Origin: Kribbella italica
Lineage (GTDB): Bacteria; Actinomycetota; Actinomycetes; Propionibacteriales; Kribbellaceae
Reading direction: 5' to 3'
Assembly (NCBI RefSeq): GCF_014205135.1
Contig: NZ_JACHMY010000001.1
Location: 1,054,001 to 1,118,000, forward strand
Length of the DNA stretch: 64,000 nucleotides
In this document: positions 35,491 to 45,735 of the stretch, piece after piece
How positions within the stretch are numbered: position 1 is the stretch's first letter
Layout of the letters: every line of letters begins with the position of its first letter
The notes under the pieces: generated by a model
Databases searched by the model: none
Told to the model about the DNA's origin: nothing
Seen by the model: only the letters and a program-made list of their open reading frames with translations
Program-made: the position numbers and the translations under genes

Positions 35491-37017
35491 GTGTCCACCC
35501 CTTCCGCCGCAGGCGGCGCCGTAGCCGCGATCAGGCCGCGGCACACCGTACCGGTCGCCCTTGCCGACCTGGCCAGAACCGCTGGGGCGGAGGTCCCGGC
35601 GGGTTCCGCCGAGGTCCCCGTCACCGGTGTCTCCCTCGACTCCCGCTCGATCCGGCCCGGTGACCTGTACGCCGCGCTGCCGGGCGCCGCGACGCACGGC
35701 GCGGCCTTCGTCGCCGGCGCTCAGGCGAGCGGCGCGGTCGCCGTACTGACTGATCCCGCGGGCGTCGAGCGGGCGCTGACCGCCGGTCTGCCGCTGCTGG
35801 TCGTGCCCGACCCGCGCGCTGTGCTCGGCGCCGTCGCCTCCACGGTGTACGGCGAACCGACCAGTGAGCTGCGGCTGCTCGGCATCACCGGGACCAACGG
35901 CAAGACCACCACCAGCTTCCTGCTCGACTCGGTCCTGCGCAGGCTCGGCCCGGCCGCTCTGGTCGGCACGATCGAGACGCGGATCGGCGACCAGGTCGTG
36001 AAGAGCGCGATGACCACGCCGGAGGCGACCGACCTGCAGGCGTTGTTCGCGGTGATGCGCGAGCAGGGCGTCGCGTGGTGCGCGATGGAGGTCTCCAGCC
36101 ACGCGCTGGCCAAGGGGCGCGTCGACGGTGCCCGCTATGCGGTCGCCGGGTTCACGAACCTGAGCCAGGACCACCTCGACTTCCACAAGACGTTCGAGGA
36201 GTACTTCGCTGCGAAGGCGTCGCTGTTCACTCCCGAGCGCTGCGACCTGGCCGTGGTGAACATCGACGACGAGTACGGCCGCCGGCTGGCCGCGCAGACC
36301 GTCGTACCGCTGGTCACCGTGTCGACCACGCGGGACGCGGACTGGACGGTCGCGGGGACGCACCAGTCCGAGCACGGCTCGACGGTGATCGACATCCGGG
36401 GACCGGGCGAGGAGCTGACGATCGAGATCGTCCTGCCCGGCGACTTCAACGTGGCCAACGCGCTGCTCGCGGTCGCGATGCTGCGGCAGGTCGACGTACC
36501 GGCCGAGCAGATCGCCGAGGGCCTGCGCGACGCGCGGGTGCCGGGGCGGATGGAGACCTTCCTGCGCGACGGCCTGGCGGTGATCGTCGACTTCGCGCAC
36601 ACGCCCGACGCGGTCGAGCTGGCCCTGCGGGCCGCCCGCGGCGCGACCAAGGGCCGCCTGTACGCCGTGGTCGGCTGCGGCGGCGACCGCGATCCGTGGA
36701 AGCGCCCGGCGATGGGCGCCGCCGCGGCTCGCGCCGCGGACGCGGTGATCGTCACCGACGACAACCCGCGCAGCGAGGACCCGGCGCTGATCCGCGCCGC
36801 CGCGATCGAGGGCGCGCGCGACGCCGTACCGGGCGTGGACCTGCGCGAGGTCGGCGACCGGCGGGAAGCGATCCGGACCGCGATCGAGCTGGCCGGCCCG
36901 GGGGACACCGTGGTCGTGCTCGGCAAGGGCCACGAGACAGGACAGGACGTCGGCGGCGTGATCCACCCGTTCGACGACCGTCAGGCAGTGCGTGAGTTGT
37001 TGGAGGAGACCCGGTGA
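35491..37017 (+). CDS. murE: UDP-MurNAc-tripeptide synthetase MurE
   Basis: 508-residue Mur ligase that adds the third stem-peptide amino acid to UDP-MurNAc-L-Ala-D-Glu in the cytoplasm. ATP loop GTNGKTT at 134-140; substrate motifs TTPEATDLQ, MEVSSHALAKGRVDG; and the DNPR motif in TDDNPRSEDP, which marks diaminopimelate rather than lysine addition (LL- or meso-form cannot be told apart). The GTG start is probably leaderless. Overlaps murF by GTGA. Confidence 0.95.
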   Translation: MSTPSAAGGAVAAIRPRHTVPVALADLARTAGAEVPAGSAEVPVTGVSLDSRSIRPGDLYAALPGAATHGAAFVAGAQASGAVAVLTDPAGVERALTAGLPLLVVPDPRAVLGAVASTVYGEPTSELRLLGITGTNGKTTTSFLLDSVLRRLGPAALVGTIETRIGDQVVKSAMTTPEATDLQALFAVMREQGVAWCAMEVSSHALAKGRVDGARYAVAGFTNLSQDHLDFHKTFEEYFAAKASLFTPERCDLAVVNIDDEYGRRLAAQTVVPLVTVSTTRDADWTVAGTHQSEHGSTVIDIRGPGEELTIEIVLPGDFNVANALLAVAMLRQVDVPAEQIAEGLRDARVPGRMETFLRDGLAVIVDFAHTPDAVELALRAARGATKGRLYAVVGCGGDRDPWKRPAMGAAAARAADAVIVTDDNPRSEDPALIRAAAIEGARDAVPGVDLREVGDRREAIRTAIELAGPGDTVVVLGKGHETGQDVGGVIHPFDDRQAVRELLEETR

Positions 37018-38408
37018 TCCCTGTCAGTTGCGGTGACATCGCCACGGCCGTGGGCGGTGAGCTCGCCGGCGTCGATCCGGCGGCCGTCGTCGACGGCTCG
37101 GTGGCGAAGGACTCGCGCGAGGTGGTCCCGGGCGGTCTGTTCGTGGCGCTGCCCGGCGAACGTGTCGACGGCCACGACTTCGTGCCGGCCGTCACCGCGG
37201 CGGGCGTGACGGTCTCGCTGACGACCCGGCCGGTCGACGGCTGTCCCTGCGTCGTCGTACCGGACACGCAGGTCGCGCTCGGTGAGCTGGCCCGGTACGT
37301 CGTGGCGCAGCTGCCCGACCTGACGGTGATCGGCCTGACCGGCTCGCAGGGCAAGACGAGCACCAAGGACCTGATCGCGCAGCTGGTCGCGCCGTACGGG
37401 CCGACGGTCGCGCCGGTCGGCTCGTTCAACAACGAGATCGGCCACCCGCTGACCGCGCTGCAGGCCGACCGGACCACCCGGTTCCTGGTCGCCGAGATGG
37501 GCGCGCGGCACGTCGGCGACATCAACTACCTGTGCCGGATCACGCCGCCGACGGTCGGTCTGGTGCTGAACGTCGGGCACTCGCACATCGGCGAGTTCGG
37601 CAGCCAGGACGCGATCGCGCAGGCCAAGGGCGAGATGATCGACAACGTCGTGGCCGGTGGCACCGCGGTGCTGAACGCCGACGACCCGCGGGTCGCCGCG
37701 ATGGCGTCGCGCACGGAGCAGACCGTACGGCGGTTCGGCGAGGCGCCGGACGCCGACGTCCGGGCGACCGGTGTGAAGCTCGACGAGAACGGCCGGCCGA
37801 GCTTCACGCTGCAGGCCGACGGACAGTCCTTCGACATCCAGCTGCAGCTGATCGGCGAGCACCAAGTGGCGAACGCGCTGGCCGCGACGGCCGCCGTACT
37901 GGCTGCGGGGCTGACGCCGGAGCAGGCCGCGGCCGGGCTGAACGAGGCCACCACGGTGTCGAAGTGGCGGATGGAGGTCACCGAGCGCGCCGACGGCGTG
38001 ACGGTGATCAACGACGCGTACAACGCCAACCCCGACTCGATGCGGGCCGCGCTCAAGGCGCTGGTCGCGATCGGGCGGGCCCGCGGCGCCCGGACCTGGG
38101 CGGTGCTCGGGCCGATGGGTGAGCTGGGGGAGACCTCGACCGAGGAGCACGACGGCGTCGGGCGGCTCGCCGTACGGCTGGATGTGAACCGGCTGGTCGC
38201 GGTGGGCGAAGACGCCCGCCCGATCCATCTCGGGGCCTCGCTCGAGGGATCGTGGGGCAACGAGTCGGCGTACGTCGAGACCGCGGCCGAAGCGCTCGAG
38301 CTGCTGGGCAAGGAACTGCAACGGGGTGACGTGGTGCTCGTGAAGGCGTCCAGATACGTCGGGCTCGACCGGCTGGCGACGGCTCTCCTGCAGGAGGCCG
38401 CGCAGTGA
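37014..38408 (+). CDS. murF: UDP-MurNAc-tripeptide-D-Ala-D-Ala ligase MurF
   Basis: 464-residue Mur ligase that attaches D-Ala-D-Ala to complete the pentapeptide precursor. ATP loop GSQGKTST at 110-117, [14 protein letters not shown] and [15 protein letters not shown] (substrate and Mg sites), and [15 protein letters not shown] in the C-terminal domain. GTG start overlaps the murE stop, and its own stop overlaps mraY by GTGA, so these are translationally coupled. Confidence 0.96.
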   Translation: MIPVSCGDIATAVGGELAGVDPAAVVDGSVAKDSREVVPGGLFVALPGERVDGHDFVPAVTAAGVTVSLTTRPVDGCPCVVVPDTQVALGELARYVVAQLPDLTVIGLTGSQGKTSTKDLIAQLVAPYGPTVAPVGSFNNEIGHPLTALQADRTTRFLVAEMGARHVGDINYLCRITPPTVGLVLNVGHSHIGEFGSQDAIAQAKGEMIDNVVAGGTAVLNADDPRVAAMASRTEQTVRRFGEAPDADVRATGVKLDENGRPSFTLQADGQSFDIQLQLIGEHQVANALAATAAVLAAGLTPEQAAAGLNEATTVSKWRMEVTERADGVTVINDAYNANPDSMRAALKALVAIGRARGARTWAVLGPMGELGETSTEEHDGVGRLAVRLDVNRLVAVGEDARPIHLGASLEGSWGNESAYVETAAEALELLGKELQRGDVVLVKASRYVGLDRLATALLQEAAQ

Positions 38409-39481
38409 TCTCGATCCTGTTCGCGGGCGCGATCTCGATGGTCCTGACCCTGCTCGGTACCCGGCTGGCGATCAACCTGCTGTCCAAGCGCGGGTACGGC
38501 CAGGAGATCCGCGACGACGGCCCGACCTCGCACCACACCAAGCGTGGCACGCCGACGATGGGCGGCACGGTCTTCATCATCGCGACGATCGTCGGCTACT
38601 TCGCCGCGAAGCTGCTGACGATGAAGCCGCCGAGCGCCTCGGCGATCCTGGTGCTGTTCCTGTTCGCCGGGATGGGTGCGGTCGGCTTCCTGGACGACTT
38701 CATCAAGATCTTCCGCCAGCGCAGCCTCGGCCTGCGCAGCAAGGCGAAACTGGCCGGCCAGACGATGGTCGCGGTGGTCTTCGCCGTCCTCGCGCTGCAG
38801 TTCGCCGACGAGCGCGGGCAGACCCCGGCCTCGCCGTTCATCTCGTTCATCCGCGACATCCAGTGGCTGCACCTGCTGCCGGTCCTGGTGGTGATCTGGA
38901 TCCTGCTGCTGATCGCGGGCATGTCGAACGGCGTGAACCTGGCCGACGGCCTGGACGGCCTGGCCACCGGCGCGTCGATGATGGTGTTCGGCGCCTACAC
39001 GCTGATCTGCATCTGGCAGTCCAACCAGAGCTGCGCGACCGCACCGGGCGCCAAGTGTTACGAGGTGCGCGACCCGCTCGACCTCGCTGTGGTCGCGGCC
39101 GCGCTCACCGGCGCGCTGTTCGGCTTCCTGTGGTGGAACGCGTCGCCGGCCAAGATCTTCATGGGCGACACCGGTTCGCTGTCGCTGGGTGGCGCGGTGG
39201 CCGGCTTCGGTGTGATGACCCGGACCGAGCTGCTGGTGCTGCTGCTCGGCGGCCTGTTCGTCGTCATCACCGCGTCGGTGATCCTGCAGGTCAGCTGGTT
39301 CAAGATCACCAAGCGCACCGGCGGGGTGGGCAAGCGGCTGTTCCGGATGGCGCCGCTGCAGCACCACTTCGAGATGCTCGGCTGGGAACAGGTCAACGTG
39401 GTGATCCGCTTCTGGATCATCTCGGGTCTGTGCGTCGCCACGGGGCTCGGGCTGTTCTACGCGGAATGGGTTGCCGGATGA
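38405..39481 (+). CDS. mraY: Phospho-N-acetylmuramoyl-pentapeptide transferase MraY
   Basis: 358-residue polytopic membrane enzyme that transfers phospho-MurNAc-pentapeptide to undecaprenyl phosphate, making lipid I. About ten membrane helices. Catalytic signatures: [24 protein letters not shown] (Mg-binding Asp pair) and [17 protein letters not shown] short extra loop with Cys ([16 protein letters not shown], near residue 206) may be disulphide-bonded outside the membrane. GTG start overlaps murF; stop overlaps murD (ATGA). Confidence 0.96.
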   Translation: MISILFAGAISMVLTLLGTRLAINLLSKRGYGQEIRDDGPTSHHTKRGTPTMGGTVFIIATIVGYFAAKLLTMKPPSASAILVLFLFAGMGAVGFLDDFIKIFRQRSLGLRSKAKLAGQTMVAVVFAVLALQFADERGQTPASPFISFIRDIQWLHLLPVLVVIWILLLIAGMSNGVNLADGLDGLATGASMMVFGAYTLICIWQSNQSCATAPGAKCYEVRDPLDLAVVAAALTGALFGFLWWNASPAKIFMGDTGSLSLGGAVAGFGVMTRTELLVLLLGGLFVVITASVILQVSWFKITKRTGGVGKRLFRMAPLQHHFEMLGWEQVNVVIRFWIISGLCVATGLGLFYAEWVAG

Positions 39482-40914
39482 GTCTGACCACACGCGCCGA
39501 CGACGGCTGGGCGACCACGCGCTTCGTCGTTCTGGGCTTCGGTACGGCGGGTTACGCGTGCGCCGACTCGCTGCTGCAGGCGGGCGCCGAGCACGTCGTC
39601 GTACTGGACGACCGCGACAACGAGCAGCTGCAGGAGAAGGCGCAGATCCTCGGCACGCTCGGCGCGGAGATCAAGCTCGGCCCGGGCAGTACGGCGGAGC
39701 TGCCCGCGGACGTCGAGATCGTCGTCACCTCGCCGGGCATCGCGCCGCACTCGCCGTTGCACACCGCGGCGGCCGAGCGCGGCGTACCGATCTGGAGCGA
39801 GATCGAGCTGGCCTGGCGGCTGCGCGACCCCGCCAACGCGGCGCCCTGGCTGTGCATCACCGGGACCAACGGCAAGACCACGACGGTGCAGATGCTGACC
39901 GCGATCCTGACCGCCGCCGGGCACCGCGCGGTCGCGGCCGGAAACGTCGGTCTGCCCCTGCTCGAAGCGGTCATGGATCCCGAGCCGTACGACGTGATCG
40001 CCGTCGAGCTCTCGAGTTATCAACTGCATTATTCTTCGTCTCTGTCCCCACACTCGGCTGCTGTGCTGAATGTGGCACCAGATCATCTTGACTGGCACGG
40101 CTCACTGGCTGCCTACGCGGCAGACAAGGGGCGGATCTACACCAACTGCCAGGTCGCCTGCGTCTACAACGTCGCCGACTCCGCGACCGAGAAGCTGGTC
40201 GAGGACGCCGACGTCGTCGAGGGCTGCCGCGCGATCGGTTTCACCCTCGGTACGCCGGGCCTGTCGATGGTCGGGCTCGTCGACGAGTACCTGGTCGACC
40301 GCGCGTTCGTCGAGCAGCGCGCCACCTCGGCGCTGGAGCTCGCGACGCTGGCCGACATCACCCCGGCGGCCCCGCACAACGTCGCCAACGCGCTGGCCGC
40401 GGCCGCGCTGGCGCGGTCGTTCGGCGTACCGGCGGCTGCCGTGCGCGACGGGCTGCGCGGGTTCCGGCCGGACGCGCACCGGATCGCGCACGTCGGAGAA
40501 GTTGCCGGAGTCAACTACGTGGACGACTCCAAGGCGACCAACCCGCACGCCGCGCAGGCGTCGCTGCTCGCGTACGAGCACGTGGTCTGGATCGCCGGCG
40601 GACAGGCCAAGGGCGCGACCTTCGACGAGCTCGTGGTCGCGGCGCGCGAGCGACTGCGCGGCGTCGTCCTGCTCGGTCAGGACAAGGCCGTGATCGCGGA
40701 AGCACTTGCCCGACACGCGCCTGAGGTCCCGGTGATCGTGGTCGGGTCAACGGACACTGGAGCCATGGAGACCGTGGTGGGGGAGGCGACCAAGCTGGCA
40801 CAGGTGGGTGACACCGTGCTGCTGGCGCCGGGCTGCGCTTCTTGGGACATGTTCGCCAACTACGGAGCCCGCGGGGACGCTTTCACCGAAGCCGTGAACC
40901 GTCTGGGTTCCTGA
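39478..40914 (+). CDS. murD: UDP-MurNAc-L-alanine:D-glutamate ligase MurD
   Basis: 478-residue Mur ligase that adds D-Glu to UDP-MurNAc-L-Ala. N-terminal Rossmann-like domain ([17 protein letters not shown]), ATP loop GTNGKTT at 129-135, the [14 protein letters not shown] substrate motif near 180, and [15 protein letters not shown] in the C-terminal domain. Codons about 179-206 are markedly AT-rich (TAT, CAA, CAT, TCT, AAT, CTT) compared with the rest of the gene, about 50% GC over 83 bases by my count. Start ATG overlaps the mraY stop. Confidence 0.96.
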   Translation: MSLTTRADDGWATTRFVVLGFGTAGYACADSLLQAGAEHVVVLDDRDNEQLQEKAQILGTLGAEIKLGPGSTAELPADVEIVVTSPGIAPHSPLHTAAAERGVPIWSEIELAWRLRDPANAAPWLCITGTNGKTTTVQMLTAILTAAGHRAVAAGNVGLPLLEAVMDPEPYDVIAVELSSYQLHYSSSLSPHSAAVLNVAPDHLDWHGSLAAYAADKGRIYTNCQVACVYNVADSATEKLVEDADVVEGCRAIGFTLGTPGLSMVGLVDEYLVDRAFVEQRATSALELATLADITPAAPHNVANALAAAALARSFGVPAAAVRDGLRGFRPDAHRIAHVGEVAGVNYVDDSKATNPHAAQASLLAYEHVVWIAGGQAKGATFDELVVAARERLRGVVLLGQDKAVIAEALARHAPEVPVIVVGSTDTGAMETVVGEATKLAQVGDTVLLAPGCASWDMFANYGARGDAFTEAVNRLGS

Positions 40915-40932
40915 CGCCGGAGGTGATCGCGC

Positions 40933-42222
40933 ATGACGTCGATCATTGACCGGCCGGAGCAGAAGTCGCCCGAGCGCGGTGGCGGTACCGGCTCCGGACT
41001 GATGGCCGCGATCCGGAACGTGCTGGACCGGCCGCTCACGTCGTACCACCTGGTGCTCGGGGCGACCGGCCTGCTGATGGTGCTCGGCCTGTTGATGGTG
41101 TTGTCGGCCTCGAGCGTGCTGTCGCTGCGCACGAACGGCAACAGCTACACGATCTTCTACCGCCAGCTGATCTGGGTCGGCGTCGGTCTGCCGATGGCGT
41201 ACGTCGCGTCCCGGATGACACCGCGGCACTTCCGGATGCTCGCGTACGTCGCGCTGCTGGGCTCGACGTTCCTGCTGGTGCTGACCTACGTGCCCGGCCT
41301 GGGCAAGAACGTCAACGGCAACACGAACTGGCTGTCGTTCGGCGGCCCGCTGCAGATCCAGCCGAGCGAGTTCGCCAAGCTGGCGCTGGTGATGTGGTGC
41401 GGCGACCTGTACGCCCGCAAGCAGAAGCTGCTCACCCAGTGGAAGCACCTGCTGATCCCGATGGCGCCGGTCTGCGGCCTGGTGATCGCGCTGATCGTCG
41501 GCCAGCGTGACCTCGGGACCGCGCTGGTGCTGATGGCGATCATGATCGGCCTGATCTGGGTGGTCGGCGCGCCGACCCGGCTGTTCGTCGCGGCGATCGT
41601 GGTGGTCGGCGCGATCGCGGCGTACTTCGTCAAGACCGCCGAGCACCGGATGGCTCGGCTGACCAACTTCATGAACCCGTTCGCCGACCCGACCGACGTC
41701 GGCTGGCAGGCCTACCACGGTCTGTACGCGCTCTCCACCGGTGGCTGGTGGGGCGTCGGGATCGGCAACAGCCGGCAGAAGTGGGGCAACCTGCCCGAGG
41801 CGCACACCGACTTCATCTTCGCGGTGATCGGTGAGGAGCTCGGGCTGATCGGCTCACTGACCGTGCTCGCGCTGTTCCTCACCCTGGCCTACGCCGGGAT
41901 CCGGATCGCGACCCGGTCCACCGAGCCGTTCATCCGCTACTGCGCGTCCGGCATCACGGTCTGGATCATGGCCCAGACACTGGTCAACCTGGGCGCGGTG
42001 ATCGGCCTGCTCCCGATCGTGGGGATCCCGCTCCCGCTTTTGTCGTACGGTGGGTCCGCACTGCTGCCGACGCTGATCGCGGTCGGCATGCTGCTGTCCT
42101 TCGCGAAGGCCGAGCCCGGCGCGCAGGCCGCCCTGAAGGAGCACCGGCGGCCGTTGTTCGGGTGGATGTCGGCGCGGCGCACACCTGGCCCGAGCGGCCG
42201 TGAGAACACGCGGGAGCGTTGA
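40933..42222 (+). CDS. ftsW: Septal peptidoglycan polymerase FtsW
   Basis: 429-residue SEDS-family glycosyltransferase that polymerises lipid II at the septum with FtsI. Ten membrane helices. Signatures: NGNTNWLSFGGPLQIQPSEF (SEDS core), HTDFIFAVIGEELGLIGS with the catalytic-region acidic residues, and GIPLPLLSYGGSALLPT. Hydrophilic tails at both ends. Lies 18 bases after murD with GCCGGAGG as ribosome binding site. Confidence 0.96.
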   Translation: MTSIIDRPEQKSPERGGGTGSGLMAAIRNVLDRPLTSYHLVLGATGLLMVLGLLMVLSASSVLSLRTNGNSYTIFYRQLIWVGVGLPMAYVASRMTPRHFRMLAYVALLGSTFLLVLTYVPGLGKNVNGNTNWLSFGGPLQIQPSEFAKLALVMWCGDLYARKQKLLTQWKHLLIPMAPVCGLVIALIVGQRDLGTALVLMAIMIGLIWVVGAPTRLFVAAIVVVGAIAAYFVKTAEHRMARLTNFMNPFADPTDVGWQAYHGLYALSTGGWWGVGIGNSRQKWGNLPEAHTDFIFAVIGEELGLIGSLTVLALFLTLAYAGIRIATRSTEPFIRYCASGITVWIMAQTLVNLGAVIGLLPIVGIPLPLLSYGGSALLPTLIAVGMLLSFAKAEPGAQAALKEHRRPLFGWMSARRTPGPSGRENTRER

Positions 42223-42227
42223 AAGCT

Positions 42228-43316
42228 GTGCCGAGCATCGTTCTGGCCGGTGGGGGAACCGCCGGTCACACCTCACCCCTGATCGCGACCGCCGACGCCC
42301 TGCGCCGGATCGATCCGACCGTCGAGATCATCGCACTCGGAACCGAGCGGGGGCTCGAGACCCGGGTGGTGCCCGAGGCCGGGTACCGCCTCGAACTGAT
42401 TCCGCCGGTGCCGCTGCCGCGCAAACCCACGCCGGCGCTGTTCGCCGTACCGGGCAAGATGCTGACCTCGGTCAGCGCCGCCCGCAAGGTCCTCGACGAG
42501 GCCAAGGCCGATGTCCTGGTCGGCTTCGGCGGCTACGTGTCGACCCCGGCGTACGTCGCCGCCTGGCGGCGCAAGACGCCGATCGTCGTGCACGAAGGCA
42601 ACGCGGTCCCCGGCATCGCGAACAAGTTCGCCGCCCGCTACTGCACCGAGAACGTGATCACCTCGTTCCCCGGCACCGACATCCCGCACGGCCGGTACGT
42701 CGGCCTGCCGATCCGCCGCGCGATCTCGACCATGGACCGGGCCGCTCTGCGGGCCGAGGCGCTGGAGTTCTTCGGGCTGAACCCGTCGGCGCCGACGTTG
42801 TTCGTCACGGGTGGTTCGCAGGGCGCGCAGCAGCTGAACAACGCGTTCGCCGGCGCGGCCGCCGACCTGCAGGCCGCCGGGATCCAGGTCCTGCACGCGA
42901 TCGGGCCGAAGAACACCCTCGAGGTCGAGCAGACCGGCCCCCTGCCGTACCGCGTCCTGTCGTACGTCGACCGGATGGACCTGGCCTACGCCGCCGCCGA
43001 CCTGGTGGTCTGCCGCTCGGGCTCGAACACGGTGACCGAGGTGTCCGGCGTCGGACTGCCGGCGATCTACGTTCCGTTGCCGCACGGTAACGGTGAGCAG
43101 CGGCTGAACGCCAAGCCCGTGGTCGATGTGGGCGGCGGACTGCTGGTCGAGAACGCGGCCGTCACGCCGGAGTGGGTTCGCGCGACCGTGCCGCAACTTC
43201 TGCACGACCGGGCGCGTCTGACAGCCATGTCCACAGCAGCCCAAGGCGTGATCCGGACCGACGCCGACGACCGGTTGGCGCAGATCGTGCTCGATGTGGT
43301 GAGGTCTGCTTCGTGA
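42228..43316 (+). CDS. murG: Lipid II synthase MurG
   Basis: 362-residue GT28 glycosyltransferase that adds GlcNAc to lipid I on the inner membrane face. IVLAGGGTAGHTSPLIA at the N-terminus binds the lipid carrier; VGFGGYVSTPAY and FVTGGSQGAQQLNNAF are typical; the donor site is VVCRSGSNTVTEVSGVGLPAIYVPLPHG. Start: GTG at 42228 chosen because GGGAG lies 11 bases upstream; a TTG at 42219 that overlaps the ftsW stop is possible. Stop overlaps murC (GTGA). Confidence 0.94.
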   Translation: MPSIVLAGGGTAGHTSPLIATADALRRIDPTVEIIALGTERGLETRVVPEAGYRLELIPPVPLPRKPTPALFAVPGKMLTSVSAARKVLDEAKADVLVGFGGYVSTPAYVAAWRRKTPIVVHEGNAVPGIANKFAARYCTENVITSFPGTDIPHGRYVGLPIRRAISTMDRAALRAEALEFFGLNPSAPTLFVTGGSQGAQQLNNAFAGAAADLQAAGIQVLHAIGPKNTLEVEQTGPLPYRVLSYVDRMDLAYAAADLVVCRSGSNTVTEVSGVGLPAIYVPLPHGNGEQRLNAKPVVDVGGGLLVENAAVTPEWVRATVPQLLHDRARLTAMSTAAQGVIRTDADDRLAQIVLDVVRSAS

Positions 43317-44752
43317 TCGTCACCGCTCCTGACACTCTCCTGCCCGCCGAGAAGCTGGGCCGGGTGCACTTCGTCGGCATCGGCGGCGCCGGCATGTCCG
43401 GCATCGCCCGGATCATGGCGTCGCGCGGCATCGAGGTCTCCGGGTCCGACGCCAAGGACGGCAAGGTGCTCGCCGCGCTGCGCGCGCTCGGCGCGACCTG
43501 CTGGGTCGGCCACGCCGCCGAGCACGTCGCCGCCGTCGACACCGTCGTGGTCTCCACCGCGATCCGCGAGACCAACCCCGAGGTCGTCGCGGCCCGGGCG
43601 GCCGGGATCCCGATCCTGCCGCGCGCCGCCGCGCTCGCGTCGGTGATGGTCGGCCGGCGGACGATCGCGGTCGCCGGGACGCACGGCAAGACCACGACCA
43701 CGTCGATGCTGACCGTCGCGCTGCAGCACTGCGCGGCCGATCCGTCGTACGCGATCGGCGGGAACCTGAACGAGTCGGGCTCGAACGCGCACGACGGCAC
43801 CGGCGACCTGTTCGTCGCCGAGGCCGACGAGTCGGACAAGTCGTTCCTGACCTACAGCCCCGAGGTGTCGATCGTCACGTCGGTCGAGCCCGACCACCTG
43901 GACAACTACGGCGACGAGGCCAGCTACTTCAAGGCGTTCGAGGACTTCTGCGGCCGGGTGCGGCCGGGCGGGTTCATGGTCGTCTGCTTCGACGACGCGG
44001 GTGCTCGCCGGCTGGTCTCGTTCGCGCGGGAGCGTGGCATCGACGTCCGGACGTACGGCGAGGCCGAGGACGCCGACCTGCGCGTCACCGAGATCACCGC
44101 GACCGGTGCCGTCCAGTCGTTCGCGCCGATCTTCCGCGGGCGCAAGCTCCCGGTCGTGAACCTGCAGCAGGCCGGCAAGCACAACGCGCTGAACGCGGCC
44201 GCCGCGCTGACCGTCGGGCTCGGTCTGGGGTTCTCCGCGGCCGACCTGGCCGAGGGACTGGCGTCGTTCACCGGGACCGGACGGCGGTTCGAGTTCAAGG
44301 GCGCCGAGGACGGCGTACGGGTCTTCGACTCCTACGCGCACCACCCGACCGAGCTGACCGTCGACCTGATCGCGGCCCGGCAGGTGGCGGGGGAGGGGCG
44401 CGTGATCGCGTGCTTCCAGCCGCACCTGTTCAGCCGGACACGGATCTTCGCCGCCGAGTTCTCCGAGGCGCTCGCGCTGGCCGACGAGGTCGTCGTGATG
44501 GACATCTTCGCGGCCCGGGAGGACCCGGAGCCCGGCGTCACCGGTGCCCTGATCGCCAACCACGTGCCGCTGAAGCCGGAGCAGGTGCGGTTCGAGCCGT
44601 CCTGGTCCGCCGTACCGCGGGTGGTCGCCGATCTCGCGTTGCCAGGCGACCTCGTGGTCACGCTCGGCGCGGGTGACGTGACGCTGATCGGGCCCGAGGT
44701 GGTCGGGCTGCTGGCCGAACGGGCGGCGCACAACGCCGCGCTGATCGAGTGA
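43313..44752 (+). CDS. murC: UDP-MurNAc:L-alanine ligase MurC
   Basis: 479-residue Mur ligase for the first stem-peptide residue. N-terminal VHFVGIGGAGMSGIARIM, ATP loop GTHGKTT at 122-128, DLFVAEADESDKSFL, and the C-terminal FDSYAHHPTEL and FQPHLFSRT motifs, all diagnostic of MurC. GTG start overlaps the murG stop, so translation is coupled. Confidence 0.96.
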   Translation: MIVTAPDTLLPAEKLGRVHFVGIGGAGMSGIARIMASRGIEVSGSDAKDGKVLAALRALGATCWVGHAAEHVAAVDTVVVSTAIRETNPEVVAARAAGIPILPRAAALASVMVGRRTIAVAGTHGKTTTTSMLTVALQHCAADPSYAIGGNLNESGSNAHDGTGDLFVAEADESDKSFLTYSPEVSIVTSVEPDHLDNYGDEASYFKAFEDFCGRVRPGGFMVVCFDDAGARRLVSFARERGIDVRTYGEAEDADLRVTEITATGAVQSFAPIFRGRKLPVVNLQQAGKHNALNAAAALTVGLGLGFSAADLAEGLASFTGTGRRFEFKGAEDGVRVFDSYAHHPTELTVDLIAARQVAGEGRVIACFQPHLFSRTRIFAAEFSEALALADEVVVMDIFAAREDPEPGVTGALIANHVPLKPEQVRFEPSWSAVPRVVADLALPGDLVVTLGAGDVTLIGPEVVGLLAERAAHNAALIE

Positions 44753-44771
44753 TTCCGGAGACTGGCACAGC

Positions 44772-45512
44772 ATGAGTCAGGACGCTGATCTGGCCCGGGC
44801 CCAGCAGCGGTTCGCGCGCCGGCAGCGGCTGGTGCGCTGGAAGGGCTGGCTGCCCTGGGCGGTCGGCGGCGCGGTGGTGCTGCTGTCCGCGATCACCGTC
44901 TGGCTGTTCTACTTCTCGTCTGCGCTGGCCGTCGACGGCGTCCGGGTGACCGGCGCCGACACGGTGCCGGTGGCAACGGTCACCCAGGTCGCCGAGGCGC
45001 CGCTGGGCACTCCGCTGGCCAAGGTCGACCTGAACGTGATCGCCGAACGGGTGCGCGGCATCCAGTCGGTCGCCGACGCGCAGGTGACGCGCGCGTGGCC
45101 GAACCAGTTGGAGATCGTCGTCACCGAGCGGGTGCCGGTCGTCGTGGTCACGGACGGCAAGCAGTTCGAGCTGGTCGACGCCACCGGGAAGGCGTTCAAG
45201 ACCGTGCCCGCGCGGCCGGACGGGCTGCCGGAGGCGCTCGTGGTCGGGGAGCGGCGGGACGTGACGATCAAGTCGATCGTGACTGTGTCAGCCGCATTGC
45301 CGGTCGCACTGCGGTCCGAGGTACGGTCGATCTCGGCGGCCTCGCCGGACTCGATCACGCTCAACCTCGGGTCCGGGGTGAAGGTTGTCTGGGGCGGGTC
45401 CGATGACAGCGCGCGAAAGGCCGAGGTACTCAGCGTGCTGATGCGCCGGCAGGCCAAGGTGTACGACGTGTCCGCGCCCGATCTCCCTGTCACCAAAGGG
45501 GAAAAGAGGTAA
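44772..45512 (+). CDS. ftsQ: Cell division protein FtsQ
   Basis: 246-residue bitopic divisome protein. Basic cytoplasmic N-terminus, one membrane helix (about 27-50), a POTRA domain beginning VDGVRVTGADTVPVATVTQV (about 53-125), and a beta domain with VTERVPVVVVTDGKQFELVD. It links FtsL/FtsB to the septal synthases. Follows murC by 19 bases with GGAG upstream and ends at EKR before the ftsZ leader. Confidence 0.93.
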   Translation: MSQDADLARAQQRFARRQRLVRWKGWLPWAVGGAVVLLSAITVWLFYFSSALAVDGVRVTGADTVPVATVTQVAEAPLGTPLAKVDLNVIAERVRGIQSVADAQVTRAWPNQLEIVVTERVPVVVVTDGKQFELVDATGKAFKTVPARPDGLPEALVVGERRDVTIKSIVTVSAALPVALRSEVRSISAASPDSITLNLGSGVKVVWGGSDDSARKAEVLSVLMRRQAKVYDVSAPDLPVTKGEKR

Positions 45513-45557
45513 CGCGTCACATCCCGAACCACATCACGGGACGGGCGGCGAGGCGCG

Positions 45558-45660
45558 TGGACATTGGCAGAACGCGTCCCGTAGCGTGCGACGCAATCGA
45601 TAAAGTCGAGATAACTCTAAGCATCCACTTGAGGTTCAGTCTTTTCGCTGGAACTTTCGC
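45558..45660 (+). promoter_or_regulatory. ftsZ promoter region
   Basis: The 223-base gap before ftsZ holds TGGACA (45558-45563), an 18-base spacer and TAGCGT (45582-45587). Downstream, AACTCTAAG and CTTGAGGTT (about 45614-45636) form an imperfect inverted repeat that I recall, in similar form, upstream of ftsZ in other actinobacteria. A direct repeat TTCGCTGGAAC occurs twice 12 bases apart just beyond. Confidence 0.5.
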
Positions 45661-45735
45661 TGGAACACGGCCGGGGACGGCTGGATAGACGGCCAACTGG
45701 TCACAACGGGACAGAACGAGGCGAGAGGCGCGGAC

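Noticed and set aside
42219..42227. TTG start for murG
   Set aside because: It overlaps the ftsW stop attractively, but GGGAG is only 2 bases away, too close; GTG at 42228 is better spaced and begins at the family N-terminus.
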